The notes below the pieces were generated by a model. That model saw nothing but the letters and a program-made list of their open reading frames with translations. It was not told the origin of the DNA and did not search any database. The translations under genes and the position numbers were made by a program. Shown piece by piece: positions 1 through 10,469 of a DNA stretch of 35,401 nucleotides. The stretch covers positions 1 to 35,401 of the forward strand of contig JAAAUF010000332.1 in assembly GCA_015499985.1 (NCBI GenBank), read 5' to 3'. Within the stretch, counting starts at the first letter, position 1. The number at the start of each line of letters is the position of its first letter. This DNA is from Haplosporangium gracile. Taxonomy: Eukaryota > Mortierellomycota > Mortierellomycetes > Mortierellales > Mortierellaceae.

Positions 1-50
1 GATGACAGACAAACTACAGTCTCCCGCTCTACCAACTGAGCTATTTTCGG
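1..50 (-). tRNA. tRNA-Tyr (GTA), 5' part, cut by the window edge, with intron
   Basis: Read on the minus strand from position 50, the sequence gives a 7-nt acceptor strand (CCGAAAA), T8, a D arm (AGCTCAGTTGGTAGAGC), then an anticodon strand GGAGA and loop CTGTAG with anticodon GTA (Tyr). The next bases do not pair with the anticodon stem, so an intron starts just after position 37 of the tRNA, as is usual for eukaryotic tRNA-Tyr. The 3' half lies beyond base 1. The identity is clear from the D arm (A box) and anticodon; the intron length and 3' half cannot be seen. Confidence 0.85.
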
Positions 51-187
51 CTGATATCTGACAAATTTTAATAAGCTATATAAACACAAAAATTTAATTG
101 TTCAATGACGTCTCTGTATTTATTGTAGAGGACTCGAACGTATAAGCTGCATTTGACATAGTACTTATGTCGAATTACAGATGTACT

Positions 188-213
188 TTCACTCTTCTTC
201 TTCACTCTTCTTC
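188..213 (+). repeat. 13-bp tandem repeat in the ferritin leader
   Basis: The unit TTCACTCTTCTTC occurs twice without a gap at 188-200 and 201-213, and a third copy begins at 214. It lies in the pyrimidine-rich stretch about 30 bases before the ferritin start codon, so it probably lies in the 5' leader or at the transcription start. No iron-responsive-element loop was seen in this leader. Confidence 0.6.
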
Positions 214-242
214 TTCACCTACAAATACACACTTATAAAAAC

Positions 243-1695
243 ATGTCTCTGGCCAAGCAAAACTTCTCTTCTGCCTCTGAGGAGGCTATCAACCATCAGG
301 TAAAGAAACACTCCACCAATGGAGGTTCGGAACAAATGCGGAAAAAAAGAATGTCACTTGTAGGGTTGACATTGTGAAGTTTGCGCAGAATGAAAAAAAA
401 TTAGTGAGCTTTTCTCATGATCCCACCAATGCATGTCAACCTGTCAAAAAAACGAAAAACTCACTTTTGTTTTTTTTTCTCACGTATTCCCATTGCTACC
501 TTTTACTTCACGAGAAATAGATTAGTCAGGAGCTCCAGGCTTCGCAGGTGTACCTCTCCCTCTCCGCCTGGGCTGGTCATGTCAATCAGGCCTTGCCCGG
601 TCTTGAAAAGTTCTTCAAGGAGAGCGCTGAGGAGGAGCGCGAGCATGCCCAGAAGCTGATTAACTACCAGAACCGCCGTGGCGGCAAGGTCATTCTCCAG
701 ACCCTCCAGGCTCCCGAGTCTGACTGGTCCTCTGCTCGCAATGCCATCGAGTCTACTCTTCAGCTTGAGAAAGGTAAGTTTCAATTTTTTTTTGCAACTT
801 TTTTTTTTCAATTGGTTCAGGGGCGGGGGGGAATTGAATTTAATTGAATCGAATCAAATCGAATCGTGAGTGGCGTGCTTCTCAGGGGGTGTCGTAATTC
901 TTTTTCATTCACCTGGACCGATTGGCAATGGAAGGAGGGGCAGCGGTCATTCGTCCTCCTCCAACATACTCCCATCTTCACTCGCGTTCGCTCTCACTTC
1001 TTTTTCCTTTGCATGACACCGCTGGATGGGCTCTGAAGGAAGGAAGGGTTTTTGGTTTGTTCATCGCGACCGATAAGAGTTGTCGCCGTGTTCTCGACAA
1101 CAATACAGTTTTGGACCAAAGCGGTGAAGACGTCAAAGCGCACCACGGAGAAATCAGCCGCGATGAAAAAGGGAAAAAACAAAGCGATCCAATTCCACAC
1201 ATACACACAGACAAACGCAAGCGCCAACGCCAACCCGACACAACCACAATCTTCACATTGCCAGAAAAAAAAGTGGGAAAAAACAATATGCATGCCAAAG
1301 CCAAACACACAACAAAGAACCGACCTGACCTGACCAACTTTTTTCTTTGCTGTCATATGATACGATAGATGTCAATAAAAGTCTGCTGAACTTGCACAAG
1401 ATTGCCGAGGAGAATAACGACCCTCAGCTCTGCGACTTTATCGAGTCTGAGTACCTCGAGGAGCAGGTCGAGGCTATCAAGAAGATTGCCGATCTCGTCA
1501 CCCAACTCAACCGCGTCGGAGGCGATGGACTCGGATGTAAGTCTTTTCAATCTTTCTTACAATCATCCACAATAGTGTTCACTTTATCATCCATCCACGC
1601 ATCATCATTATACTGACGCCAATTGCCCTTTATCTTCTTTACTCTTGCTAGTATACCTCTGGGATCAGAATCTGTTGAAGCACCACGATGCTTAA
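243..1695 (+). CDS. Ferritin, heavy-chain type (iron storage ferroxidase)
   Basis: Four exons: 243-299, 521-773, 1369-1536 and 1652-1695, all with GT-AG borders and matching phases, giving 173 aa, the normal length of an H-type ferritin. Ferritins assemble into 24-subunit shells that oxidise Fe(II) and store the iron as ferric mineral. All expected ferroxidase-centre residues are visible: E23 and Y30 (QELQASQVY), E58 and H61 (EEREHA), E103 (LEKD) and Q137 (EEQVEAI). They match human H-chain E27, Y34, E62, H65, E107 and Q141 with a constant offset of 4. The C-terminus ends [13 protein letters not shown], as in the fifth helix region of animal ferritins. No signal or transit peptide is seen, so it should be cytosolic. 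Intron 2 (774-1368, 595 nt) is long for this window. Ferritin is unusual for a fungus and is known mainly from zygomycete-type fungi. The identification is secure. Confidence 0.95.
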
Positions 1696-2913
1696 ATCTC
1701 GGCGTGCGCAGAACAGCAGCATTATCATTCATTAACAGACCAAGATCTATTGTACACATCCTCCATCCATCATCCCTCTCCCTCCCCAAAAAAAAAATAA
1801 AAAGTGTATATATCGCATATTTTCTCCTCAACTATTCATTCTCGACCCGCGTTGTATTGAATCTCTACTAACATTCGCCATTCATAGATGTATCCTCGTA
1901 TTGGTAAAGAAGCCCTTCAGATGGATCTCGGAGAGGCGGAGAATAGTCTATTGAGTTTACTTCCTTACTTTCCTGCGTACTTGCTGCAAGTATGAGGTGC
2001 TTTTCTCTCTCTTTCTCTTCCGTTTTTTTTTTCTCCGGACACACCCACACCTCCTCTCGCCTTTAGTCAGTCATCTGGACAAAAAAAAGTCGGCCTAGAG
2101 ATGGAAAACGGCCAAACAAGTTATGGCTCGAAGCGCAGTTTTGTTGTCACCAAGAGAAAAAAAAGATCATAACGAACTGCTGGTTGGAGAGATGAGCGAA
2201 CAGCATATGTGTAATTTGGGTTTTTGGGTCCGCGTGGCCACATCATACATTTGTGATTAACTGGTACTTGCGACAGGAAAAGGAGGGGGGGAGGGGGAGG
2301 TTGAGGATGAATAGATTCTCTTTCCTCGCCATTATTACTCGGGACGATTAGTAAGGATAAAAAAAAGGGAAGCGGAATTATCCTTCACGACTCCACCCTC
2401 GTAACCCAGCCATCACTCATCCTCCCATACTTCTCTACTCTTCATAATGAGTTTCTAACCGCCTTTTACTCTTAGATCCCCACCTTTAGCCAGAAACAGA
2501 GGCGAGCGCGTGAGTTTTGATATCAGCCATCTCGACAGTAGGAATACATCTCTCTCAGAGTAACCCACTGACCTCCTTTTCTCTCTCTTCTTCCTTCCAT
2601 AGCCCTTCCCGGCATTTTTTTTCCTTGTTTTCCCTCTTCCCCTTCCCTCCTCCCATCATGTGTTATGTTGCCTTAGTCCTATCTCGTTTGCATTTTGAAC
2701 GGACGGTATCGACTTCGGAAAACAAATTCCTTTTTTGATCAAGGGTTAGGCAGACGGGGAAAACAAGGGGGTTGAGTTGGGGTTCGAACTTCGGAGATGA
2801 GGCAGGCAAGGAAAAAAAAAAAATGAGAGGGAGGGCGCGCCCTCATGCACCTGCATTCGTTTATGCGCGCGAGGGAAAGGGAAAGAAAGATGAGAGCAAT
2901 TTTTTTAGGTCAC

Positions 2914-2940
<27 letters not shown>
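2914..2940. repeat. (AG)n dinucleotide microsatellite
   Basis: A perfect AG repeat of about 13 units inside the gene-free stretch between the ferritin and MED5 genes. Similar GA-rich tracts lie at 3938-3981 inside a MED5 intron. Confidence 0.85.
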
Positions 2941-2944
<4 letters not shown>

Positions 2945-3056
2945 GAATTGGGTCTACAGAGAGGGAGATACGCCTTTGCTTTGGAGTAAACAAACACAAA
3001 GCAAAAAAAAAAGGAAACGTTGGTCGATGGTTGAATGGTCCAGAGCTAAACAAACC

Positions 3057-3075
3057 AAAAAAAAAAAAAAAAAAA
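3057..3075. repeat. Poly(A) tract of 19 bases
   Basis: An uninterrupted run of A on the plus strand, about 260 bases past the MED5 stop codon when read along that gene (minus strand). It is one of many homopolymer runs in the intergenic DNA of this window. Confidence 0.8.
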
Positions 3076-3335
3076 TAGAAAAAGAGAAAGAGAAAAAGAG
3101 TCAACCAGACCCTTCAATGGTAGACACACACACCCATCAATCTCATACTCATTTGTGTTGTTTTGCCTTCGCTTTGTTGATGAGATTGACATTTTAACCG
3201 GATCGTTTCGATTTCTTTGCTTATTCAGGAAGACAGACTGATAGAGAAGGCGTGTGTATGCCAAATGAAAAAAAGGAACGACAGAGAAGAGAAAGAGCGA
3301 GACTGGCTCCATTCAGATCTCTGCCCTCACACTAT

Positions 3336-6300
3336 TCACTCCATCCGCACCTTCCGCAAAGACGGCGTCGTAGTAGTCGATGATGTGCCTTGGAAGGGTA
3401 AAGAGAGAGGAGGGTGTCGTTCACGATACTGGTTCATGCCCTGAACAAAACCCTCAAATCCGGGTTTATCGCGTGCAATCGGCTCAAGGACCTTCAACCG
3501 CTGGTCCAACATCACCCGGAACGGCTCCACTGCTGCATCCCTCTCCAATTGCTCCAACACCGACATTCCTGACCCAGGTCCACCCACTGCTTGAACAGAA
3601 TCGACTTCCATACCCGCCTCTCCTGCAGTGGTCGTCGGACCATCGACACCTGTCTCTGGCTGCTGCTGTTGGACTTGCTGTGCTTGGCGGTGTTGTACAA
3701 AAGTCGAGCTTTGGAACATATCAAGGGTCATCCCCACAAACGTGGCCAGATGCTTTCCCTGTGTGAAAGTCTCGAGTCTGCTTGGGACCGGGATCCAGAG
3801 TGTCTGGCACAGCAGTGTCCAAAGTAAGCTCTGAGGCGACAGATGCTTGTCCCCGCACCCCACCAGCGGCGTTGTCATCATCGCCGCACCCAACTCAGCT
3901 AATCCAACCAAAAGGATACCAAATATAAAGCGAGCAAAAGAGAGAGAGAGAGAAAGAGAGAGAGATAGAGATAGAGATAGAGTAAGGCATTAGAAGAAGG
4001 ACGGAAAATGTACACGGGCATATATATATCATAGTAAAACAAGACAGACTCGGAAAGCTCTAAAGAAAGGCATTGATTTACCTGCGCGGCGGCCGTTAGA
4101 TGTTAAGCCGGCCTTCAAAAGTCTCTTGAGGATATTGGTGACAAACTGAGCGGGACCCACATAGCAAAGCGTGGCGCGGAACAGGTCGACATCTATATGA
4201 TAGCTCGATCCACCAAAGACTGGCCAGCCCTTTTCCCGCTTCATCACTAGAGGTGTCCTTCCACCCGAGACAATGGCGTCATAAGCAAAGACCGTCTGTT
4301 GTGCCAGCTTGGGCACATCATATGCATCAGAAATCTTCCACGCTGCAAAAAAAAAAAGGTAAGATTGGACGCGTAAGGGTTAGTCATATTTTCGTTTTTC
4401 ATATCTTTTCGTTCGGAAGTATATAAAAGTGACTTACAGTCATAGTTGACGGATGTGTCGGCAAGACGCCCATGAATAATAGCGAGTTGATGATCATTCT
4501 CGATAGCATGATGTCCCAACGCCGCGGAAATCTCACTCTTCAACAGTCGGATCAATCGCGCCGGAAATGCCTCTCCAGCCAACAGTGACTTCAGGCTCGA
4601 CTGCGTCATGGCGACAGACTTGCCTGAAGTCACAGTGTGTCCTGCCTTCCCACCACTGCTTCCACCTACACTCCCTCGAGATGCCAGGGGAGAGGATCCT
4701 GTAGGTGACATCATTGAAGATGCCGACGACGCGCCATGGCCTGAATGATGCGTCGAATTGAGAGGACTGGGTGCAGAAAACACAATCTCCTGACAGAGGT
4801 ACTGGACAACTCCGATCAGGACAAATAGGAGACAAGGTTGCAAGAAATAGTCGAGGCCGTTGTTAAGTGTTGTCGCATCAATGACCCCAGCCTGGCACGC
4901 TGCCAGGGATTGTTCAAAGATCGAAGGCGATATCTCAAGTAGCATTTGGGGCTTTGAGGTTCTGTATGGTAAAATTGACACGTTATTTAAACAGAAATAT
5001 GTCAGAATATGAACAAATAACCGCGTGAGCGGGGTTTGGAATCATAAATAAAATTGTACTTACTGGATCAGGTCGTCAGAGATACCCATGCTGTCGAAAA
5101 GAGCAGAAATCCATCGACCCATCAGACCTTGCATGTCCGCTGTCATGGACGACATGGACGCAGTTGGAATAGTGGCAGAAGTATGGTGCAGCCACAGATA
5201 ACAGAATCCTTGCTTCTCCTTGAGCACTGAGTCCAGACACTCCGCGAGCTCGTATCGCCGAATAATGGTCATAATCAGGATCAGCACGTCTCCAAACCCT
5301 TCCAAATTCGAATTGCAGGTATCTAAACGCAACCAAAGAACGGCGACGTCGTCACAAAGTTAGGTTCATCCTGCTTTTGTAAATATATAGTAACTGAAAA
5401 CCACAGTTTCTCCTATTACCAATGTCGTCATCCTCATTTTGCTGAAGGTTGTTGACAAAGCTTTCCAGAGGCACCAGGAGTGACGAAGGTGGTCGCATTA
5501 ATAGAATAAGATCCACGACTAATGGGTTGTCGTCCAGTGTTTGACACAGCTTTGATAGTGTAAGCACATCGTTATTAGCCGCCGCCTCTTCGCACACCTA
5601 TCCATACAGACAAAAAGAAGTGCGCGTTAGTCCTTGAAGACCGAGTTGCGGTAAAGTACAGCTAACGTGAGTTCTTTTGACATCGCTGCACAATACCTGA
5701 ATGATCCGATCGAGCAGGGCCTCCTGATGCTCAAAGTCGCTTAAAGTTCTTCCACAGAGTTCATTAACAGCATCAGCCGGTGATTGTTCACTGTACTTCC
5801 CGAATTTGTACTGCTCTGGGCCATAGTAGGTTGGTGGGACATCGGCCAGGATATCGAGTTGGTCTGGTCTGACGAGTCTCTTTGCGCGACATCCAATCGC
5901 AATCGATTTGAGAACATCTGCTCTCTCTCCTGTACCGTCCTCTGCGATGCAATCGTCGCACTCGTTGAGTATTCCTCTGTAGAATGAGAGTTGTCTGAGT
6001 GTCGCTTCCACCGTGTTGCAGAGCTGTAATGAAGAAGTGGTGTGTCATTAACGTGTTAGTAAAGAGAGAATAACGCATAGCAATTTGGACCGCAGTTTAT
6101 TCGCTCGTAGTCGAGATACATCTATTGCTTACCGTCTCATAACTGTATCCAAGCTTTGACACAATGCTCGGAATCTAGATCATATACAAACAGAGGAATT
6201 ATCCTTTTAGTAAATATTCTGACTTTCTTGAAGCAACTGATGATCCTGTCAAGGTCATGGCAACGCTTAGCAGTACCTTCACCAAGACGAGACATTTCCA

Positions 6301-6632
6301 GAGGAGTCGCTGACTTGACGAATTTGATTCCGCAAGACCTGTCAACCCTGCGAGCCAAAACTGAAGGAGAATCGTGTCCATGGTCAGTCCCTTGATCCGT
6401 TGCACATCCTTGAGGCGCTGCACCACAAACACATCCTGAACGACTGGTCGGATCCGTGCCTATCAGGTTGAAGGTAGTGGTTTTTGGTTAATATGTGCTC
6501 CGTGTTGGAGCCCATCGAAAGGTGCGTGTGACCGAAATGAGGACTAACCATGGTGTAAGCCAGGTACAGCATGTCAGTGCTCGCCAATGCCTCTGGATCG
6601 ATCTCCGTCGTCGGTGCGTTCCATATCGCCAT
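3336..6632 (-). CDS. MED5: Mediator complex subunit 5 (Med5/Nut1), short N-terminus
   Basis: Nine exons in transcript order: 6632-6549, 6459-6277, 6174-6133, 6023-5697, 5597-5420, 5322-5064, 4961-4438, 4342-4082, 3898-3336; all phases join, giving 806 aa. Med5 is a tail-module subunit of the nuclear Mediator that links activators to RNA polymerase II. By comparison with remembered filamentous-fungal Med5, matching blocks are LLWKCLVLVKIPSIVSKLG (about residue 80-97), NDVLTLSKLCQTLDDNP, WISALFDSMGISDDL (about 345-357) and LDYFLQPCLLFVLIG (about 394-408). A Ser/Gly-rich insert follows at roughly 425-480. The C-terminus carries a Gln-rich stretch and a conserved-looking LEQLERDAAVEPFRVMLDQR segment. 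An in-frame TAA lies nine codons before the chosen ATG, so no longer start exists in this exon. Ascomycete Med5 has roughly 250-300 more N-terminal residues. The last intron ends in a long CT tract (GA-rich on plus, 3938-3981). It shares a promoter with CDC23. Confidence 0.85.
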
Positions 6633-7268
6633 GGTTGTGTATGTGTGTTGGTGTTAACTGTAACTCCTGTGTCGACTTTTTCAGCTGTGTAGGGATCCTG
6701 AATATTGATAATTGGCGATTGTTTGAGGTGATAACAGAAGGTTGCCTATGGTTTGTGAGAGTGAAAAGGAGAACAAGAACACAAGGTTGTATGGTTGCCA
6801 TTAGATGAAGGATTTAGCTGTAGGAATGTCTCTGCTTTTGTTGCTTGTCCTGTCCCTTTTCGCTGTTCTGATGAATGTACCCAGTCGAGAGTGGTGTGAT
6901 TTCGCTACCGAGGTATGACGCTGGTTCCTGAAACGCCCCTTTGTGAGTCGACAGTGGAGGAATGAAAAGTAAAGGTAAAGTGTGAGAAAGGAGAGTGAGT
7001 GATGCCTTTTGACTTTTAAGACTGTGCCCTGGGTGTGGCTTTTTATTTCGAGAGCTAAGCGATTTTGAAAAAAATGAGGAACGTGTTTTTTGCTTCCTTT
7101 AACGCGCCTTATTATTTTCTTTTCTTACGTTTTCTAAATTACACTTCTTCCCATTCACTAATTGAATCCCATCAGGAACGAATCAACACCCTTCAGAAGG
7201 AACAGGAACAAGAACAAGAACAGGAACGAGTGGTCGTTCAACTATAGTACATACAACAACGACATACA
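6633..7268. promoter_or_regulatory. Divergent MED5-CDC23 promoter region
   Basis: The 636 bases between the two start codons must hold both promoters and both 5' leaders. No open frame of family character was found on either strand. Just before the CDC23 start (7199-7230) there is a purine-rich run of AGAACA/GGAACA-type hexamers, and before MED5 a CA-rich leader. No clear TATA box or known factor site stands out. Confidence 0.6.
7199..7230 (+). repeat. Purine-rich hexamer repeat in the CDC23 leader
   Basis: About five imperfect copies of a six-base unit (GGAACA / AGAACA) lie some 40 bases upstream of the CDC23 start codon, probably within the 5' leader. No ATG occurs in it on the plus strand. 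Confidence 0.6.
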
Positions 7269-10029
7269 ATGACTACACAGCCAGCATGGACCATGCCCTC
7301 AGGAGAAGCAAGAGGCGTATTACGAGAGGCCATCCAAGCCTGTAACGAGCGCGGACTCTACTTTGCCGCACGCTGGTAATGCACTTATCTATCTTCAGGG
7401 CCCTCCAGATAAAATGTCAATGGTGAAACAAAGTCCCTTTTTCTTTCCTTGAGATTAATGACAAATGCTTCTCGTTTCTGATAGGGCAGCAGAGGCACTT
7501 AACGGACTTCCAGCAATCGACCATGAAGATTCCAAAGATGATGATACACGGATGCCAACTACCCGATCAACTACAGCAGCAGCAACGTCAACAATAGCGA
7601 ATTCAGAGAACTATGTCTCGCTGTACGCTGAGGAACTCGGTTTGGACATAACGACAGGACGGCCCGCAGGAATGCACACCGCCGAGTATGATACATACTT
7701 GATGGCCAAGACCTTTTTCGACCTCAAAGAGTATGATCGGTGTGCATCTATTCTTGAGAAATGTGGAAGTAGCAAGTCGCAGTTCTTGAGACTCTATTCA
7801 AAGTACCTCGTAAGTTGTTATGTTTTTCTCTTCAAAGAGTCCCGTATGATTTATTTTATTGCTACGAAATGTTGCTGACCATTTTCTTTTTCTTCGATGG
7901 TTATTAGGTCGGCGAGAAGCGGCGGGAACAGGATACACGAGAAGTGCTCGGTAAGACGAGTGACACAATTGAAGGCAGTCCATCGTGATGTAATAATTTG
8001 ATCCGCTCGTCTGTCAGCTCTAACTAACAACCACGTTTATTTGCTGCGATAGGCCCGCTGGACAATGGGATGGCGGTCAATAAGGAGATTGAGAAGATCG
8101 ACACGGAACTGGCTGAAGGCTACCAAGCAGGCACTCTGGACGCATTCTGCAAGTATCTGTAAGTTCCCATGGGGACGCACCACATGTACACCTACTATTT
8201 CAGGACGCTTAATAGATAAACTAGAGACTGACATTTGAGCGCGATCATGCTGAATGACATAGGTACGGGATCGTGTTGATCAAGCGTCAGAGAAAGAACT
8301 TGGCGGTGACAGTTTTGATTGAGTCTGTCAACCAATACCCTTACAACTGGAGCGCATGGCTGGACCTTGGCCCTTGTCTGCCCTCATTAGCAGCTGTAAG
8401 TTCTCAGCGTTCATGGAAATGGCTTTTAGATGGTTGGCAGATAAACGATTTTAGATGCTGTGGCCCTAACTCACAATTTCTCATCGATACTTCGGCGCTT
8501 TCGTAGATTACAAAGATCAAGCCGGCGTTGCCAGTTAGCTTTATGACTTCCTACTTCCTACTGCATACCACACTGGAATATGTCAGTCATCAGCAGGAAG
8601 AAGGCGTTGTCTGGCTGGAGGAGTTGATGGAGACCTTTCCACGAAGTGCCTTTATAAAGTGTGAACGAGCCCTAGTCCTTTATCACGCCCGAGGTAGAGT
8701 ACGTTGTATTGTTTTTTAACAAATACCGCCACTGTATCATGAGGATAATCTAATAGCGAGACATTCACTCTCATCACGCTTCTCTATTAGACTTTCCGGA
8801 AGCGGACAAGGTGTTTGAGGAGGTGGTGAAGGAGAACCCGCACCGGCTGGATAGTTTGGATGTCTTTTCGAACGTGTTGTTTACGACAGGGAAACGGGCA
8901 AGACTAAGCTTTCTGGCCCATAGCTGTGCAATGACCGACAATTACCGACCCGAGACATGCTGCGTTATTGGTAACCCCTTAACTTAGGTTTTTCTGCAAG
9001 GAAAATGGGGCCGACGTACATGGTTAGCACGACTCCATGGCTAACATCAAACTTTGCGTTTTTTATATTGTATGTCATGTCTATTAGGAAATTACTACAG
9101 CATGAAAGGCGAGCATGAAAAGGCTGTTGTCTACTTCAAACGTGCGCTGAGGTTCAATAGGAGCTATGCGTCAGCTTGGACGCTGCTTGGACATGAGTAC
9201 ATGGAGATGAAGAATGCCTATGCAGCTGTTGAAGCTTACCGGCGAGCCGTGGGTAAGTGTGTTTTCCATCGAGACAATGAAACGCATACTTATGCATACA
9301 GAGCTAGTAACCAGGAGCGTAGACTAACAACAAAAACACGCTCTCAAATTGCATGTATAGATTACGACCAGCGCGACTTCAGGGCGTGGAATGGGTTGGG
9401 TCAAACATATGAGACGCTCAAGATGCATTACTATGCGCTGAACTATTACCAAAGAGCCACGGCGATTCGACCATACGATGGACGGATCTGGTGTGCGATG
9501 GGCCAGTGCTACGAATCCTTGGACCAGGACCTGGCGGCTATCAAGTGTTATACGCGAGCGTTGCTTGGACCTGACCAAGAAAAGACGGCACTGAAAAAGT
9601 TGCCTAAACTATACAAGAAGATTGGCGAGGCTGATGCGGCTGCGCATTACTTCCGCAAAAGTCTTGAGCAATTTCGAGAAGAGCAGGTACGAGTCTTGTT
9701 CTTGGTTATTTTATGGTAGCCATGGATGGGAATTGATATTGTTGCGGTGGGTGTATTGGATATGCTAACACGCCTATTTGATTTTGATCTTAAACCTTTG
9801 TGTACCACTGTTGATGTGTCTTGGGTAATAGAGCGAATCAGACGACAAGGCAGAGGCATGCTTATTTCTGGCGCTGTACGAGCGCGGCAAGGGAAACCTA
9901 GAGGATGCACTGGAGTATGCGAAGGAGGCTATGCAGTGTTCGTCCGAGTCGCATCAAGAGGACGCCAATGCACTCACGCGTGATATTCGTAGTGCTCAGG
10001 ATGCAGCCAGATCCAACGAGACAGATTAG
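7269..10029 (+). CDS. CDC23: Anaphase-promoting complex subunit 8 (Cdc23)
   Basis: Ten exons: 7269-7375, 7485-7809, 7908-7950, 8053-8158, 8263-8395, 8507-8693, 8791-8970, 9088-9252, 9361-9686, 9832-10029, all in frame, giving 589 aa (human CDC23 is about 600). It is a TPR scaffold subunit of the nuclear APC/C ubiquitin ligase, which drives cyclin and securin destruction at mitosis. Family marks are the N-terminal [14 protein letters not shown] helix, [40 protein letters not shown], then repeated TPR units ([60 protein letters not shown]). Exon 10 supplies a final TPR helix pair and an acidic polar tail. The start is the first ATG after the purine-rich leader and gives the expected N-terminal helix. 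Exon 3 is only 43 nt. Confidence 0.93.
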
Positions 10030-10469
10030 CTTTAGACAGTGACACGCGCAGCTGTAAAGAACGCGAGCTACACATATCAATCATGTTTGGCGACGAGTGG
10101 ATCTCTCTGAAAGAGGGTTGATTTCCAGGCAAGAGAGGATAGCTTGAATCTTTTTGTAACCCCTTACTCCCCATAGAAAGAGGGGGTGGAAAAAAATAAT
10201 AACAAGGGAGTAGATGCCCCTTTCTTACATTTTATTGCCGACCGTGAGCAGACTTCAAAAGAACGTCTTGCTTGAAGTTTTGTCATTCTCATTTATCACT
10301 CTTTCATTCGTCTCCTTTTCTGTTCTGCATCCTTCTTTCCTCTCCTTCATTACTTTCTTTCTCACTTTTTTGTCTCGCCTTTCTCTTTTCGAACACGACA
10401 AGTCGACGCTACAACGACCAAACTCAGAGCAAAAGAGTCATATTTTTGGTGGCAAAAAATTACACAGCA
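10030..10469 (+). promoter_or_regulatory. CDC23 3' end and promoter/leader of the next gene
   Basis: A 440-base spacer between two tandem genes. The right half (about 10260-10400) is strongly CT-rich on the plus strand, the pattern seen before most start codons in this window, so it is probably the promoter and leader of the downstream gene. No gene was seen in it. Confidence 0.5.

Larger units (their letters stand above)
1696..3335. other. Gene-free, low-complexity region between ferritin and MED5
   Basis: These 1.6 kb separate two convergent stop codons. The stretch holds the two 3' ends, several poly(A)/poly(T) runs, a long AG repeat and CT-rich blocks. The open frames seen here (for example 2772-3197 plus and 3046-3312 minus) are made of Lys/Glu/Arg or Phe/Leu runs from the simple repeats and show no family motif. 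A CT-rich, leader-like stretch at about 2380-2480 could start a short non-coding transcript, but nothing supports a gene. Confidence 0.6.

Noticed and set aside
922..1368. Open frames on both strands inside ferritin intron 2 (148 codons plus, 120 codons minus)
   Set aside because: The composition is low complexity, there is no family motif, and the span is cleanly removed by the GT at 774 and AG at 1368 that restore ferritin.
2772..3197. Plus-strand 141-codon Lys/Glu/Arg-rich frame
   Set aside because: Produced by the (AG)n and poly(A) tracts.
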